Source of the DNA: an uncultured Elioraea sp.
GTDB lineage: Bacteria > Pseudomonadota > Alphaproteobacteria > Acetobacterales > Acetobacteraceae
DNA: 57,980 bases
Assembly (NCBI GenBank): GCA_938010425.1
Contig: CALLUO010000038.1
Coordinates: forward strand, 1 to 57,980
Direction of reading: 5' to 3'
Positions 9,417 through 19,421 of the stretch are shown here, piece by piece. A program made the translations under genes and the position numbers. Below the pieces are notes generated by a model, which worked only from the letters and a program-made list of their open reading frames with translations, did no database searches and was not told where the DNA came from. Within the stretch, counting starts at the first letter, position 1, and every line of letters starts with the position of its first letter.

Positions 9417-10526
9417 GTCCGGATCCTCTCTCCCGAAACCGATCTTGCCTGTGAACAGTCGCCTGTAGCGTTCAATCATCACCCGCTCATCGAATTCCGC
9501 CTCCGCTCTGGCACGGTTCGCAGCCCCAATGCTTCGATGCAGCACCTCGTCGTCCAACACGCGGATCATCGCCTCGGCGAGAGCGGCTTCGTCCTTCGGC
9601 ACGATCAACGGCGCATTCTCCGCCGCCACCATGGCAGAAACATCGCCGACATCCGTCGCAACCACAGGAAGCCCAGACGCCATGCCCTCGAGCACGCACA
9701 TCGGCATCTGTTCGGTGTCGGAGGAGAGGGCGACGAGGTCGAAGCGGCTATAGAATGGTTGGGGATCGGCCTGCCTGCCATGAAAGGTCACCGCGTCGGC
9801 GATCGCGAGCTCTTGCGCCACGCGTTCCAGCCGCGGTCGTTCCGGACCGTCACCAACGATCTCAAGGCGCACCGGCCGCCTCGCACGAACGATCGCCACT
9901 GCGCGCAAAAGACGCTCTAGGTTCTTCTCCGCCCGCAACACCGCCACCGTGCCAATCACCGGCTCAGGCGGCAGTGGCGATACAGGGCGCGGTGTAAAGC
10001 GCGCAAGATCGATGCCGTTTGGAAGGTAGAGAACATGGGCAGCGTGCAGGCGCCAGACCTCGCGCGCAATCCGCTCCAGCGTTCGCGAGGGGAGCACGAC
10101 AGTGGCATACCGAAGCACAAGGCGCCGCGTCCACACCCTCCGGGGGAGCTGACGCGTACGCTCCTCGGGCCCGAACCCGTCCTCGATGTGCACGTGGCGG
10201 GTGAGTGGAAAAAGGTTCGCTATCGCCCACTCGATGCTGCCCCAATTATGTGTGACGAGAAGATCAGGCTGCAATCTGCGCAACAACGCACGAAAGCGAC
10301 GCACATTGCCGACCGTGTCGCCCTTTACAACGACAACCTCAGGGAAGGTGACGGGGAGATCGCGCGGCAGACGCTCCGCGCATTCCCGCACCCCGTCCAT
10401 CGCAATAATCGCGTGTCGCCACGCCGCACCAAATGCCGCGGCGAGACGCGCAAAGCGCACTTGCGCCCCGCCGACCGCGAAGGTGGGAAACACGGAAAGC
10501 ATCAAGGGCGCTTGGTTGCTTGGCAT
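9369..10526 (-). CDS. Glycosyltransferase family 4 (group 1)
   Basis: GT-B retaining glycosyltransferase, 385 residues. The N-terminal Rossmann half contains FPTFAVGGAQVRFARLA (a common acceptor-side motif), and the C-terminal half has the nucleotide-sugar motif ending EQMPMCVLEGMASGLPVVATD, where the first and last Glu form the EX7E signature. No membrane segment is seen. I start at ATG 10526 (MPSNQAPLML) with GAGA about ten bases upstream rather than an upstream alternative at 10586. Likely acts in polysaccharide or glycolipid assembly; the substrate is unknown. Its 3' end overlaps the permease gene on the other strand by 48 bases. Confidence 0.9.
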   Translation of the reverse strand: MPSNQAPLMLSVFPTFAVGGAQVRFARLAAAFGAAWRHAIIAMDGVRECAERLPRDLPVTFPEVVVVKGDTVGNVRRFRALLRRLQPDLLVTHNWGSIEWAIANLFPLTRHVHIEDGFGPEERTRQLPRRVWTRRLVLRYATVVLPSRTLERIAREVWRLHAAHVLYLPNGIDLARFTPRPVSPLPPEPVIGTVAVLRAEKNLERLLRAVAIVRARRPVRLEIVGDGPERPRLERVAQELAIADAVTFHGRQADPQPFYSRFDLVALSSDTEQMPMCVLEGMASGLPVVATDVGDVSAMVAAENAPLIVPKDEAALAEAMIRVLDDEVLHRSIGAANRARAEAEFDERVMIERYRRLFTGKIGFGREDPDSERTKQAAEPDQHDE

Positions 10527-10774
10527 CGTGCTAACAATCTCCACCGCGGCACACAAGCGAACCAGACTAGCCTTGTCCAGGTGCATCCTGCTCTCGCTGA
10601 GGGCCTAATCCGCCCCTCCCTTGTTTACACCCACGCCACGGCCAGGATTCTCCGCCCAGTGCGATCGGTACAGCACGCGAAAAAGTCCTCTCAGCCCTTA
10701 GCCGACACAACATCGCCCAAATCAGCCCAGGCCGAAACATGATCGGAACAGATCGCCCGCGTTCGTCCCACCGA

Positions 10775-11510
10775 AGATGGGCGTCGGCGCTGGCCGTTCG
10801 AAGGGGTCGCTACGCTGCTCGACGCCCCGCTCGATCAGGCGGCGGCGAAGGATCCGCCGCCTCCCCACTCGACATCGCCCTGCTCGGCGTTCGATCTTGC
10901 CTTTACCGATCGCGCCGGTGCCCGCCTTGAGCGCCGGGCAGTGCGCCTGGTTGAACGCATCGGCCCACATAAGCGCGTGCTCGATCTCGTTCCCCTCGCG
11001 GCTGCTCGCGTCGTTGGCATCGGCGACATAAACCTTTCTCGCACCATTCGCGAGAGCGCTGCCACGAAGCCATCGAGGCCTTCATCGGCCATCTCTTCGC
11101 GGTCGGCATTCGCCCTCTTATCGTCGGCGGGCCATTCCATCACCTAGCCGATCTTCAAGGCGCTCAGCTGCGGCCGCCCTTTGGGCCTCAGTCAGATCGA
11201 CGCCGATGCTGACGCCGCAGGGCTCTATGAGGGCACAGGCGGCCATCACGGCGCACCCTTCCGCGACGCCGCGCTCGCTGGCGTGCTCGATCCGAACCGC
11301 ACGATCCAGATCGGCATCCGCTTGGACAGGTAGGCCTGAGGTTCGTGGGTTTACAACGCGCGAGGCGATCGCGCTCCTCAGGAGCCTGGCGGGGCTCGAC
11401 ATCGTTGCGGGCGATGTGGTGGATGCGACACCGCGAGACGCCCCAACCACCATGACCGCGAAGGAAGCGGCACAGATCCTGTCTCAAATCCTCTGTCTGA
11501 TGGTGCGCTC
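10775..11510 (+). pseudogene. Decayed agmatinase/ureohydrolase
   Basis: Ureohydrolases split agmatine, guanidino compounds or arginine. The remains are spread over all three plus frames. They include a VVGIGDINLS piece (about 11018-11040), HLFAVGIRPLIVGG (about 11090-11130, where the metal-binding GGDHS should follow), GLYEGTGGHHGAPFRDAALAGVLDPNRTIQIGIR (two pieces, about 11219-11325) and GFTTREAIALLRSLAGLDIV followed by AGDVVDATPRDAPTT (about 11341-11450). The DxDGLDP metal motif between the last two is deleted, and the GGDHS motif is destroyed, so the product cannot work. It heads a row of equally decayed transporter genes. Confidence 0.82.
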
Positions 11511-11999
11511 ACCCTCGTTTACGCCCGCAGCTGATGAGCGCGTGTTTGGCACTGGCAAGGCGCTGGCTCAGTGCTGGTGGTGAGACCTGCAGCCAGCCTG
11601 CGCCGCTTACGCTATGCCAGGCGAAACGGGGAGAAGGATTCGTCGTTTTGTCATGGGCCTGGTAGCACCGGCATGGCCCTTATGGCTGCCAGCGGCAGAC
11701 CCGCCCCGGTGCAGCACAAGACTGCGACAGCATCATTCCTGGCCTTACTGGAGCAGGCTGCGGAAGGCGGAGACAAAGCTCAAAATCGCCTTGCACACCA
11801 GGCTCGCGGCCGTCTTTGGTAACGGAACGATCATGCCGCTTTCCGAACATGAATTGAAAACGGATGGCTCGCGGCCCTACTCTGCAAGGCCAGAAGCAAA
11901 TCGAGCCACAACCGACGGCGAAGGATGAGTGCAGCACTATTCACCTCCCGAATCTTGACGCGCTGCCGCCCGCCGGGATCGGGGGTCTTTGTGCTGCGC
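11511..11999 (+). other. Stretch without recognisable gene
   Basis: Lies between the decayed agmatinase and the decayed ABC permease. Short frames exist on both strands but none has family-like sequence. It may hold unrecognisable remains of a binding protein or of the permease N-terminus. Confidence 0.4.
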
Positions 12000-12345
12000 G
12001 CTTCGGGCGCCATCGACGCGGTCTGCTTGGCCGACGTCGCCTTGGGCAGGGATGCATCGGTCATTCGCGCTCTCACGGTCGGCATGTCGGGCCTGCTGCT
12101 CTTCAAGCGCATCCTTGCCCCGATCGCCCTGCCCAAGGCGCTCCGCCGCTTCCGGCAATGAGACCATCCTCATGGTGAAGGCGACCTCGCTCGCTTTCCC
12201 TGATCACCTTGGTCGAGGTGACAGGGCTTGCCGCACGCGTCTTCTTAACGGCGGGCCGGGTATTTAAAGCCTTCGCGGCGGGCGTCGTCATTTCTCTCGC
12301 CATCCACTTTTCGCTCGCCGGTCTCGTTAGGCTGACCACACGGCG
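12000..12345 (+). pseudogene. Remnant of polar amino-acid ABC transporter permease (HisM/GlnP type)
   Basis: The C-terminal part of a His/Gln-type permease can be followed through three frames: GMSGLLLFKRILAPIALPKALRR (two overlapping pieces, about 12080-12150), then GNETILMVKATSLA (about 12157-12198), then SLITLVEVTGLAARVFLTAG and AGVVISLAIHFSLAGLVRL (about 12196-12335). These match the EAA-loop and following segments of the family (PxxLPxxxNExIxLxKxTSL). Two frameshifts within 60 codons and a missing N-terminal half make it non-functional. Next to a decayed ureohydrolase and ATPase. Confidence 0.72.
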
Positions 12346-12359
12346 CTGTGCGCTAGACC

Positions 12360-12650
12360 AGCATCTGCATCCGAGTTTCGCTCAGCGTCGTCGTCCAAGG
12401 TGCCAAGTTGTGGAGCCCTCTGCCCGTGTTGGAGATCGTGATGGACGCTTCTGTGCTTGGGCAAGGCAGGCCAAGGTCGGAGCGATTGCCGAAGTCGAGG
12501 CGCTGGCCGCCATGGTCGGCATCGCCGACATGCGCAATCACTGTCCCGCGCATGTCTTGGGACAGCAGCAGCACGCGGCGATCTTCCGCACGCTCGCCAT
12601 GCACCCGCGCGTGCTACTGTTCGCTAATCCGCCGTCAAAACGGTTCCGCG
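12360..12650 (+). pseudogene. Remnant of polar amino-acid ABC transporter ATPase (HisP/GlnQ type)
   Basis: A degraded middle part of a GlnQ-type ATPase: LPVLEIVMDA (about 12422-12447), AEVEALAAMVGIADMR (about 12490-12537), then a corrupted signature where the expected LSGGQQQR reads VLGQQQH, and LAMHPRVLLF followed by ANPPS where Walker B should read DEPTS. There is a frameshift between the first and second piece. The loss of the catalytic Asp-Glu shows real decay rather than sequencing error. No Walker A is seen. Confidence 0.7.
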
Positions 12651-12742
12651 CCCTTGTTACCCGCTTGCGCGTGAGGGAATGGTTGCGCGGCATCGTGTGA
12701 AGCAAGGATCGCTCGCGCAGCGGCCGACTGATCAACGCCCGC

Positions 12743-13078
12743 TTACGGCACGGGTTCGGCCGCCTCCGCTCTGACCCACGCCAGAAACTCGGCATCACCA
12801 CCGACTGCGGGCAAAGCAACAATAGCAGGGAGCGTGTACGAAGACAGAGCGCGAACGCGCGTCGTCAGAAAGGGAAGGCGCGACCGCGTTGTCTTCGCAA
12901 TCAACGCGCTTTCTGCGCTTTCATCGAGTCTGCCCTGCCAGCGGTAGATCGCGGTGTGCGGAGCAAGCACATTGACGCAGGCGGCAAGCCGCTCCTCGAC
13001 GAGCGTGCGGCCGATCTGCTTCGCCTCCTCCACGGTCGCCGCTGTGACATAAACGAGAAGAACCTCATCCTCCCCCAT
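12743..13078 (-). CDS. cutA: Divalent-cation tolerance protein CutA
   Basis: Small cytoplasmic trimeric protein linked to copper/divalent-cation tolerance, 111 residues as usual. Landmarks: VYVTAATVEEAKQIGRTLVEERLAACVN (two pieces) at the start, YRWQGRLDES in the middle and KTTRSRLPFL after it. ATG at 13078 follows GAGGAGAGG by about eight bases. It is 15 bases after the alaS stop, so it is the last gene of recA-cdd-alaS-cutA. Its real physiological role is still debated in the literature. Confidence 0.93.
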   Translation of the reverse strand: MGEDEVLLVYVTAATVEEAKQIGRTLVEERLAACVNVLAPHTAIYRWQGRLDESAESALIAKTTRSRLPFLTTRVRALSSYTLPAIVALPAVGGDAEFLAWVRAEAAEPVP

Positions 13079-13093
13079 CGCGGTTGCCTCTCC

Positions 13094-15763
13094 TCAGCCG
13101 GCGAGGGCAGGTGCCGCGGCAAGTACCGCGCGCACGGCGGCGAGCGCCTCCTCCGCCTTGTCGCCCTCTGGCCCGCCCGCTTGCGCCATGTCTGGACGGC
13201 CGCCACCCCCCTTGCCGCCGACCGCGGCGGCCGCTGCGCGCACGAGGTCGATCGCGGAGAAGCGCGCCGTCAGATCGGGTGATACCGCCACCACGATCGA
13301 GGCCTTGCCCTCGATCGGCGAAACGAGTGCGACCACGCCGGAGCCGAGGCCTTTACGCATCTCCTCCGCGAGGCTCTTCAGGTCCTTCGCCGCAACCTCG
13401 ACGACACGGCCAAGAAACGACACGTCGCCGATCCGTTCCGGCCCAGCCGCCCCGCTGCCCGCGCTCGTGGCGAGCTTGCGGCGAAGTTCGACGATCTCGC
13501 GCTCGAGCCGCCGTTTCTCTTCAAGCAGCGCCTCCACACGTGCTGGCACTTCGGCTGGGGGGGCGCGCAGAGCGGCTGCGACTGCCAGCAAGGCGCGCTC
13601 TGTTTCCGCGACATACGCGAGTGCTGCCTCACCCGCCACCGCCTCGATGCGCCGCACGCCCGCTGACACCGCACTTTCGGAAACGATCTTAAACAGCCCG
13701 ATGTCCCCCGTCGCGCGCACATGGGTCCCGCCGCAGAGTTCGACGGAATAGATCCCGCCGCGTGCTACCGCCTCGGGATCTGACCCCATAGAGACGACGC
13801 GCACCTCCTCGCCGTACTTTTCGCCGAATAGCGCAAGAGCCCCTTGCTTCACAGCCTCGGCCGGCGTCATTAGCCGGGTGACGACAGGTGCATTTTCACG
13901 CACGCGTGCGTTCACTTCTGCCTCCACCCAAGCGAGCTCTTCCCGCGCAATTGGCTTAGGGTGGCTGATGTCGAACCGCAGCCGATCGGGCGCGACGAGC
14001 GAACCCTTTTGCGCCACATGAAGGCCTAGGCGGCGCCGAAGTGCCTCGTGCAAAAGATGTGTGGCGGAGTGATGGGCGCGGATGGCTGTGCGCCGCGCAT
14101 GGTCGATCTCTGCCACCACGGCCTGGCCGACGCGTGCGATACCTTGCTTCACGCTGCCGAGGTGGACGAACAGATCACCGAGTTTCCTTTGCGTATCCGT
14201 GATCTCGACAACCAAGCCGTCCTGGGTGCGGATCGTTCCGGTATCGCCCAGCTGGCCCCCTGATTCACCATAGAAGGGCGTCTGGTTGAGGATGATGGCG
14301 ACCTCATCTCCGCCCCGCGCTTGGTTCACTGGCTGGCCATTGGCAACAATGGCGCGGATCTCTGCTTCCGCCGCCTCTGCTGTGTAGCCGAGGAACTCTG
14401 TGGCGCCGAGTTTCTCTCTGAGGTCGAACCACACAGCCTCGGTTGCTGCCTCGCCGGAGCCGGCCCAGGCCGCGCGGGCCCGCGCGCGTTGCTCCGCCAT
14501 CGCGCGTTCGAAGCCCTCGATATCGACCCCGCGGCCTTCCGCCTTCAGCGCGTCTTGGGTAAGGTCGAGAGGGAACCCATAGGTGTCGTAGAGCCGGAAC
14601 GCGACCTCGCCGGGCAGTGGCACGCCACGCGGCAATCTCGCCGTCTCCTCGGCGAGCAGGTGAAGGCCGCGCTCCAGCATCGCACGGAAGCGCGTCTCCT
14701 CAGTGCGCAGGGTTTCGGTGATCAGCGCTTCTGCCCGCCCGAGCTCCGGATAGGCCACCCCCATCTGGCGTATCAGAGCTGGCACGAGGCGCCACATCAG
14801 GGGCTCGCGCACGCCCATCAAGTGCACATGGCGCATCGCACGCCGCATGATCCGGCGCAGCACATAGCCGCGGCCCTCGTTGGAGGGCAGCACACCGTCG
14901 GCGATCAGGAAACAGGAGGCGCGGAGATGGTCCGCCACCACCCGGTGGCTGATGCGGTGCGGCCCGTCCGGGTCGGTGCCAGAGGCCTCGGCCGAGGCGA
15001 GGATGAGGGCACGTAACGTATCTGTATCGTAATTGTCGTGCTTGCCCTGCAAGATCGCCGCCGTCCGCTCAAGCCCCATGCCGGTGTCGATCGAGGGCTT
15101 GGGCAGGCGAACGCGCCGCCCATCGGGCAGCTGTTCGTACTGCATGAAGACGAGGTTCCAGATTTCTATGAACCGATCGCCATCCGCGTCCGCACTGCCG
15201 GGAGGCCCGCCCGGGATCCCCGGCCCATGGTCGTAAAAGATTTCAGAACAGGGCCCACAGGGACCGGTGTCGCCCATCGCCCAGAAATTGTCGGCGGTGG
15301 CGATGCGGATGATGCGTTCGTCCGGCAGCCCGGAGACTTTGCGCCAGGCTTCCGCCGCCTCGTCATCGTCGTGGTAGATGGTGACGAGAAGCCGCTCCTT
15401 TGGCAGGCCAAACTCGCGCGTGACCAGGCTCCAGGCAAGCTCGATCGCGACATCCTTAAAATAGTCGCCGAAGCTGAAATTGCCCAGCATTTCAAAAAAT
15501 GTGTGGTGCCGAGCGGTGTAGCCGACATTGTCGAGGTCGTTATGCTTTCCGCCAGCGCGAACGCATTTCTGCGCCGTCACGGCACGCGTATAGGGGCGGT
15601 GTTCAAGCCCGGTGAACACGTTTTTGAACTGCACCATACCCGCATTGGTGAACATCAAAGTCGGGTCGTTGCGGGGGACGAGCGGGGAACTCTCTACCAC
15701 CGTGTGGTTATGGCGACGAAAAAAGTCGAGAAAGGCGGCGCGGATGTCGTTCGAGGAGGGCAT
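13094..15763 (-). CDS. alaS: Alanyl-tRNA synthetase
   Basis: Charges tRNA-Ala with alanine; class II synthetase of 889 residues, normal length. Starts [20 protein letters not shown], the conserved N-terminus, so I use ATG 15763 rather than the upstream alternative at 15805. The aminoacylation domain has [20 protein letters not shown] (split over motif 1/2). The editing domain has the zinc pair [12 protein letters not shown] and, later, [13 protein letters not shown]. The C-terminal DHHA1-type domain with a coiled coil ([17 protein letters not shown]) and the glycine-rich [16 protein letters not shown] end complete it. It lies downstream of recA, an order I know from other alphaproteobacteria. 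Confidence 0.98.
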   Translation of the reverse strand: MPSSNDIRAAFLDFFRRHNHTVVESSPLVPRNDPTLMFTNAGMVQFKNVFTGLEHRPYTRAVTAQKCVRAGGKHNDLDNVGYTARHHTFFEMLGNFSFGDYFKDVAIELAWSLVTREFGLPKERLLVTIYHDDDEAAEAWRKVSGLPDERIIRIATADNFWAMGDTGPCGPCSEIFYDHGPGIPGGPPGSADADGDRFIEIWNLVFMQYEQLPDGRRVRLPKPSIDTGMGLERTAAILQGKHDNYDTDTLRALILASAEASGTDPDGPHRISHRVVADHLRASCFLIADGVLPSNEGRGYVLRRIMRRAMRHVHLMGVREPLMWRLVPALIRQMGVAYPELGRAEALITETLRTEETRFRAMLERGLHLLAEETARLPRGVPLPGEVAFRLYDTYGFPLDLTQDALKAEGRGVDIEGFERAMAEQRARARAAWAGSGEAATEAVWFDLREKLGATEFLGYTAEAAEAEIRAIVANGQPVNQARGGDEVAIILNQTPFYGESGGQLGDTGTIRTQDGLVVEITDTQRKLGDLFVHLGSVKQGIARVGQAVVAEIDHARRTAIRAHHSATHLLHEALRRRLGLHVAQKGSLVAPDRLRFDISHPKPIAREELAWVEAEVNARVRENAPVVTRLMTPAEAVKQGALALFGEKYGEEVRVVSMGSDPEAVARGGIYSVELCGGTHVRATGDIGLFKIVSESAVSAGVRRIEAVAGEAALAYVAETERALLAVAAALRAPPAEVPARVEALLEEKRRLEREIVELRRKLATSAGSGAAGPERIGDVSFLGRVVEVAAKDLKSLAEEMRKGLGSGVVALVSPIEGKASIVVAVSPDLTARFSAIDLVRAAAAAVGGKGGGGRPDMAQAGGPEGDKAEEALAAVRAVLAAAPALAG

Positions 15764-15830
15764 ATGATGAAAATAGTCCCGTGCCTCTGTCACCGAAAGG
15801 CCCACGGGACACGGGCCAGAACGGATGTGG

Positions 15831-16253
15831 TCAGCGGCGATAGGGGGCGGGAAGCAACGAAGCGATCGGCACCCGCCCGCGCTCTGGTAGGATCACGTGG
15901 CAGCCCGGCGCATGGTCGAACAGAAGCTCGCGGCACAGCCCGCAGGGTGACACAACGGCGATCGGGCCTTGTTCGTCTGGCCTCGGGTGACGAACGGCGA
16001 CCACAGCCTCGATTGTGCTCTCTCCGCCCATGATCGCCGCGCCAAGTGCCACCGCTTCGGCACAGACCGCCGCTCTGCCGACAGTGGCGTCGAGATTGAC
16101 CGCGGCGTAGATGCGCCCTGTTTCGCCGCGGACCGCCGCTCCCACAGTGTGGCGGCCATAGCGATAGCGGTGCTGCACGGCATCAACCGCAGCGTCAACG
16201 AGCGCGCGGTCGGCCGCTGAGAGAAGATGCGCGAGAGCGCCTTCGGCCGCCAC
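15831..16253 (-). CDS. cdd: Cytidine deaminase-type zinc hydrolase
   Basis: Deaminates cytidine or a related nucleoside to uridine (pyrimidine salvage), 140 residues, cytoplasmic. The zinc site is complete: [11 protein letters not shown] with the catalytic Glu, and PCGLCRE with two Cys ligands. The start GTG 16253 is 31 bases after recA. No better ATG is available in frame; translation may be coupled. The short form and [16 protein letters not shown] segment fit homotetrameric Cdd or the blasticidin-S-deaminase branch, which cannot be separated by eye. It lies between recA and alaS in one likely transcript. Confidence 0.88.
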   Translation of the reverse strand: MAAEGALAHLLSAADRALVDAAVDAVQHRYRYGRHTVGAAVRGETGRIYAAVNLDATVGRAAVCAEAVALGAAIMGGESTIEAVVAVRHPRPDEQGPIAVVSPCGLCRELLFDHAPGCHVILPERGRVPIASLLPAPYRR

Positions 16254-16284
16254 AGCCGGTGCAGCCGAGGGAAACGGACCTGGC

Positions 16285-17319
16285 TTAGTCGGCGGCGTCT
16301 GCCTCCTCGCCGCCCGCGCTCATCAGCGCGCCCGCCACCTGACCGGCCTGGGCCCGGATCCGCTCCTCGATCTTCGCCGCCACTTCAGGGTGTTCGCGCA
16401 GGAAGGCCTTGGCATTCTCACGCCCCTGGCCGATGCGCTGGCTGTCGATGCTGAACCACGCGCCAGATTTCTCGACCACGCCAGCCTTTACCCCGAGGTC
16501 GATCAGCTCGCCGACCTTGGAGATGCCCTCGCCGTAGGTGATGTCGAACTCGACCTGGCGGAACGGCGGCGCGAGCTTGTTTTTCACCACCTTCACCCGC
16601 GTCTGGTTGCCCACCACCTCGTCGCGGTCCTTGATCGCGCCAATGCGGCGGATCTCGAGCCGGATGGAGGCGTAGAACTTCAAGGCATTGCCGCCCGTCG
16701 TCGTCTCCGGGTTGCCAAACATCACGCCGATCTTCAGTCGAATCTGGTTGAGGAAGATCAGGATCGTGCGCGACCGCGAGACGGAACCGGTGAGCTTGCG
16801 CAGGGCCTGGCTCATCAGCCGCGCATGCAGACCGACATGGGAATCGCCCATCTCGCCCTCGAGTTCGGCGCGTGGCACGAGGGCAGCAACACTGTCCACC
16901 ACCAGCACGTCGATGGCGCCGGAACGGACCAGCGTGTCGGCGATCTCTAGCGCCTGTTCGCCCGAGTCGGGCTGGCTGATGATCAGGTTGTCGACATCAA
17001 CCCCGAGCTTGCGGGCATAGACCGGATCGAGCGCGTGCTCGGCGTCGATGAAGGCGCAGGTGCCGCCGCGCTTTTGCGCTTCGGCGATGCAGTGCAGCGC
17101 GAGCGTGGTCTTGCCCGAGCTTTCAGGACCGTAGATCTCGATGATGCGCCCGCGGGGCAAACCGCCGATGCCGAGCGCGAGGTCAAGCCCCAAGGAGCCT
17201 GTGGGAATGGTCTCAATCGCCTCGGCCGCCTCGCGCGCGCCCATGCGCATCACCGAGCCCTTGCCGAAGGCCCTCTCAATCTGGGCCAGCGCCTGATCGA
17301 GCGCCCTGTTCTTGTCCAT
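16285..17319 (-). CDS. recA: Recombinase RecA
   Basis: DNA-dependent ATPase for homologous recombination and SOS induction, 344 residues. Walker A GPESSGKT at residues 64-71, loop-1/loop-2 core with [22 protein letters not shown] (two pieces), C-terminal acidic tail (GGEEADAAD). Start ATG 17319. I looked for the alphaproteobacterial SOS box GTTC-N7-GTTC in the 240 bases upstream and did not see one, so regulation by LexA is not evident from this region. A candidate small RNA runs the other way starting about 250 bases upstream. Confidence 0.98.
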   Translation of the reverse strand: MDKNRALDQALAQIERAFGKGSVMRMGAREAAEAIETIPTGSLGLDLALGIGGLPRGRIIEIYGPESSGKTTLALHCIAEAQKRGGTCAFIDAEHALDPVYARKLGVDVDNLIISQPDSGEQALEIADTLVRSGAIDVLVVDSVAALVPRAELEGEMGDSHVGLHARLMSQALRKLTGSVSRSRTILIFLNQIRLKIGVMFGNPETTTGGNALKFYASIRLEIRRIGAIKDRDEVVGNQTRVKVVKNKLAPPFRQVEFDITYGEGISKVGELIDLGVKAGVVEKSGAWFSIDSQRIGQGRENAKAFLREHPEVAAKIEERIRAQAGQVAGALMSAGGEEADAAD

Positions 17320-17566
17320 GCCGGCCTCTGTCGCCTCTGCCGTCTAGCGTTGCAACCCTCGGTCGCGGTATCGCCCCGCCCTTTTGCACCATCTCATAGC
17401 ATGGGCGCGGGGCGGCGTCGCCGTGTCTCCGCAGCGGCAACGGCCGACAGCCAGGCGCCACAACGCGGCCATGGCTTCGCATCACAGATGCGTGAAGCCA
17501 ACCGGTGCGGCGGCGATGTTGATCCAGCGCAACGCTTGCGAAACCCTTTTTCACTATATGGGTTTG

Positions 17567-17678
17567 CGACGGACCCACCACGGTCCTTGGCGCACGATCC
17601 GGTTTCTCCCCACCGCGATCGGCGCGGCAGCCACCATCACGCTGCCACTTGGGCGCGACCCCGGTCGCGCCTTTTTTT
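17567..17678 (+). ncRNA. Candidate small RNA with three hairpins and CUCCCC motif
   Basis: A non-coding stretch shows an ordered RNA. There is a CTATAT -10-like box at 17554-17559, then hairpin 1 (17571-17575 with 17582-17586, loop CACCAC). A single-stranded piece follows with CTCCCC at 17606-17611, then hairpin 2 (17626-17631 with 17641-17646, nine-base loop). Last is a textbook terminator (8-bp stem 17652-17659 with 17664-17671, then seven T). No reading frame of note ends at the terminator, so it must serve an RNA. Family knowledge: alphaproteobacterial regulatory RNAs often show an exposed CU-rich anti-Shine-Dalgarno motif and a strong terminator. The -35 is weak, so the 5' end is uncertain. 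Confidence 0.6.
17652..17678 (+). terminator. Strong intrinsic terminator of the candidate small RNA
   Basis: GGCGCGAC stem, CCCG loop, GTCGCGCC, then seven consecutive T. It is the clearest rho-independent terminator in the window and lies upstream of the glycerol dehydrogenase start, so it insulates that gene from upstream transcription. Confidence 0.9.
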
Positions 17679-17793
17679 CGCGTCAACGCCGCCCCACCGC
17701 CGGCCGCCCTACGGCTTGAGACCGAAGCCAAGCAACCCCACGTGGCGAAGGTGAATGGTCCGGGCCAACACACAGCATCATGAGGAGGGACCG

Positions 17794-18912
17794 ATGCTCA
17801 CGACAGCCATCTTCCCCGGCCGCTACGTCCAAGGCGACGGCGCATTGTCAGTGCTCGGCGAGGAGCTCGCTCGCTTCGGAGATCGTGCCTTCGCCATTCT
17901 GGACCCATTCGCTATGGCCTCGCTGCGTGAGGAGATCGAAGCCGGGATCGGCACCCGGGTGCGCCTGGCCGCGGAACGCTTCGCCGGCGAGTGCAGCGAC
18001 GAGGAAATCGGCCGGCTGGCCGACGAGGCTCAGGCCGCGAGCCCGAACGTCATCGTCGGCATGGGAGGAGGCAAAACGCTGGATACCGCCAAAGCGGTCG
18101 CGCACACACTTCGCCGGCCGGTCGCCCTTGTACCAACCATCGCCTCAACGGATGCGCCGTGCTCGGCACTTTCCGTTATTTACACCCCTGATGGCGCGTT
18201 CAAGCGCTATCTCTTCCTACCGCGCAACCCCGAGCTCGTCTTGGTCGACACCGGTGTCATCGCCCGCGCCCCCGTGCGCTTCCTGGTCGCCGGAATGGGT
18301 GACGCCCTCTCCACATGGTTCGAGGCGGAGGATTGCCGGGTGAAGCGCGGGGCGAACATGACCGGCCGCCTTGGGCCCATGACTGCCTACGCTCTCGCCC
18401 GGCTCTGCTACGACACGCTGTTAAAGTATGGCGTGCTCGCCAAAGCGGCGTGCTCACGCAACGTGGTCACCCCCGCTCTCGAGCACATTGTCGAGGCCAA
18501 CACACTGCTTTCTGGTCTTGGCTTCGAATCGGGCGGGCTGTCAGCCGCGCACGCTATCCACAACGGGCTTACCGTACTGCGCGAAACCCACGCCTCGTGG
18601 CATGGCGAGAAGGTGGCCATCGGCACGCTTGCCCTGCTCATGCTTGCCGATCGGCCGCCCGCGCTGATCGACGAGGTGTTCGGCTTCTGCGAGTCGGTAG
18701 GGCTGCCCACCACCCTCGCCCAGATCGGGCTCGGCGATGCCGACGAGACGGCGCTGATGCGCGTGGCAGAACGCGCCTGTGCTGAAGGCGAGACCATCTG
18801 GAACATGCCCCATGAGGTAAGCCCCCGCCGCGTTGTCGCCGCCCTGCGGGCTGTGGACGAAGAAGGACGGCGGCGCGCTCGCATGGCGCAAATACCTGCT
18901 GCGGCGGAATAG
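17794..18912 (+). CDS. gldA: Glycerol dehydrogenase (iron/zinc alcohol dehydrogenase family)
   Basis: NAD-dependent oxidation of glycerol to dihydroxyacetone, or the reverse; 372 residues. NAD-binding GMGGGKTLDTAK (89-100), then VPTIASTDAPCSALSVIY typical of GldA. The metal ligands fit the family: Asp170 (GMGD), His253 (SAAHAIH) and His270 (SWHGEK). ATG 17794 follows a perfect GAGGAGGG with normal spacing; an upstream in-frame codon at 17755 lacks this. Related 3-dehydroquinate and glycerol-1-phosphate dehydrogenases lack the TDAPCSALSV signature, so GldA is favoured, though the true substrate may be another polyol. Confidence 0.9.
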   Translation: MLTTAIFPGRYVQGDGALSVLGEELARFGDRAFAILDPFAMASLREEIEAGIGTRVRLAAERFAGECSDEEIGRLADEAQAASPNVIVGMGGGKTLDTAKAVAHTLRRPVALVPTIASTDAPCSALSVIYTPDGAFKRYLFLPRNPELVLVDTGVIARAPVRFLVAGMGDALSTWFEAEDCRVKRGANMTGRLGPMTAYALARLCYDTLLKYGVLAKAACSRNVVTPALEHIVEANTLLSGLGFESGGLSAAHAIHNGLTVLRETHASWHGEKVAIGTLALLMLADRPPALIDEVFGFCESVGLPTTLAQIGLGDADETALMRVAERACAEGETIWNMPHEVSPRRVVAALRAVDEEGRRRARMAQIPAAAE

Positions 18913-18921
18913 CGGCCGCGA

Positions 18922-18950
18922 GGCGGAGCGCGATGGGCGCGCGCTCCGCC
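18922..18950 (+). terminator. Probable terminator after glycerol dehydrogenase
   Basis: Eleven-base-pair GC stem (18922-18932 with 18940-18950) with a seven-base loop, ten bases after the stop codon. Only a short CCCTT follows, so it is not a full intrinsic terminator. Confidence 0.5.
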
Positions 18951-18989
18951 CCCTTGCGCGGCGCATCGTCCGGGCGCACTCCACACGGA

Positions 18990-19412
18990 AGAACTGGAGA
19001 TTTCGCGCATAAACGTCGATGTCCCCCAATACGCTCATAGGTGCCCGTGCCGTGCTCAACCGCTACAAAAGCGGCATTGATGACGAACGACGTCGCCGTG
19101 CTCGACGAACTCAATTGGGACGATCCGCGCACCGTTCGCTTCGGCGTGGGCGAGATCCCGGTGGGCGCGGACGCCATTCGCCGCGTCTGCCACTCCCGTG
19201 CCGCTTCCGGCTACCCGCAGCGGGAACGGCTGGCAACGTTAGTCACCACCTTCGAGCATGATTTCGCCGTCACCAACATCGTCTCCCGCCGGCTCGCCGA
19301 TGGCCCGATCGGGCGAGAGACCAAGAGTCTCGCCCCCCTGCCGGAACCCGGCTGGCGCATCGTCTCCGCGCATGTCTCGCTCACATCGCCTGGCGCCTTG
19401 ATCGATCGCTGA
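18990..19412 (+). pseudogene. Broken AtzH/HpxZ-like protein (NTF2 superfamily)
   Basis: AtzH/HpxZ-like proteins are small NTF2-fold proteins beside amidohydrolase or purine-catabolism genes. Here the family sequence can be followed in three frames: ISRINVDVPQY (from about 18997), ARAVLNRYKS (about 19043-19072) and then ALMTNDVAVLDELNW, DDPRTVRFGVGE, TTFEHDFAVTNIVSRR and WRIVSAHVS to the stop at 19412. Two frameshifts near the N-terminus remove the start. The region usually reading IRAFR...ARP is also altered (IRRVCHSRAASG). The following oxidase starts only nine bases later, so they were likely one transcript. Confidence 0.72.
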
Positions 19413-19421
19413 GGCAAGCGC

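Noticed and set aside
17320-17500. LexA/SOS box upstream of recA
   Set aside because: Searched for GTTC-N7-GTTC and its complement in this stretch; none found.
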